Assembly: GCA_937926325.1 (NCBI GenBank)
Contig: CALAZQ010000213.1
Span: forward strand, 1-15,164
Length of the DNA stretch: 15,164 bases
From: an uncultured Planctomycetaceae bacterium
Lineage (GTDB): Bacteria > Planctomycetota > Planctomycetia > Pirellulales > UBA1268
Reading direction: 5' to 3'
In this document: one piece after another, positions 15,030 through 15,164 of the stretch
Layout: each line of letters opens with the position of its first letter
How positions within the stretch are numbered: position 1 is the stretch's first letter
Program-made: the position numbers and the translations under genes
The notes under the pieces: model-generated
Database searches by the model: none
What the model saw: the letters and a program-made list of their open reading frames with translations, nothing else
What the model was told of the DNA's origin: nothing

Positions 15030-15164
15030 TGTCTTCTCCCCGGGAGCGTGGGAAGGCCGGCCACGGCATCCGCTGGCAGCTCCCTGCAAAACACTGAATC
15101 GGCCAGCTGGCAGCGAATACTGACCGGGCGGCCCAGCGGTTGTCGCGACCGTCACAGGCTGGCC

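Overview
The window is about 15 kb of GC-rich bacterial DNA, dense in genes. Several features point to a Planctomycetes-type bacterium (Pirellulaceae-like, by inference only). These are a Tat-exported sugar phosphate isomerase/epimerase of the kind common in that phylum, a sulfatase-fold protein, a large secreted glycosylhydrolase-like protein, a secreted endonuclease/exonuclease/phosphatase-family protein, a SET-domain protein, and few strong Shine-Dalgarno sites. No rRNA, tRNA, CRISPR array, intact insertion sequence or phage gene was seen.

Layout. (1) 1-283 is the 3' end of an alpha/beta hydrolase, followed by a hairpin. (2) 284-1400 is an accessory patch, visibly lower in GC than its surroundings. 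It holds a small BrnT-like protein and an XRE-type HTH protein, which together look like a toxin-antitoxin module, and then a C-terminal remnant of a heavy-metal RND pump. (3) 1463-2125 is a UreH/TauE-like membrane transporter. (4) On the minus strand, a SET-domain protein (5024-4476) overlaps a 12-TM MMPL/RND exporter (about 4560-2170). (5) On the plus strand, divergent from the SET gene, is a secreted EEP-family protein (5129-6265). A perfect 10-bp inverted repeat lies in the divergent gap. (6) On the minus strand, a POT-family peptide/proton symporter (8607-7210) lies 19 bp upstream of a Tat-exported sugar phosphate isomerase/epimerase (7190-6255). The epimerase overlaps the EEP gene tail to tail by 11 bp. 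(7) On the plus strand, a catalytically degenerate sulfatase-fold protein (8677-9957) is followed by a 1361-residue secreted multidomain protein with a family-10-like glycosylhydrolase barrel and a carbohydrate-binding-like domain (10058-14143). (8) After a structured, repeat-like spacer come a 104-aa lineage-type hypothetical gene and hinT on the minus strand, overlapping by 8 bp.

How the genes may work together. Regions 5-7 read as a nutrient-acquisition neighbourhood: exported hydrolases, a sugar epimerase and a peptide importer. I see no direct evidence that they act in one pathway. The observations most worth following are the pseudo-sulfatase, in which three active-site motifs are recognisable but altered, the glycosylhydrolase-like protein beside it, the BrnT-like/XRE pair, and the EF-hand-like calcium loop inside the EEP protein.
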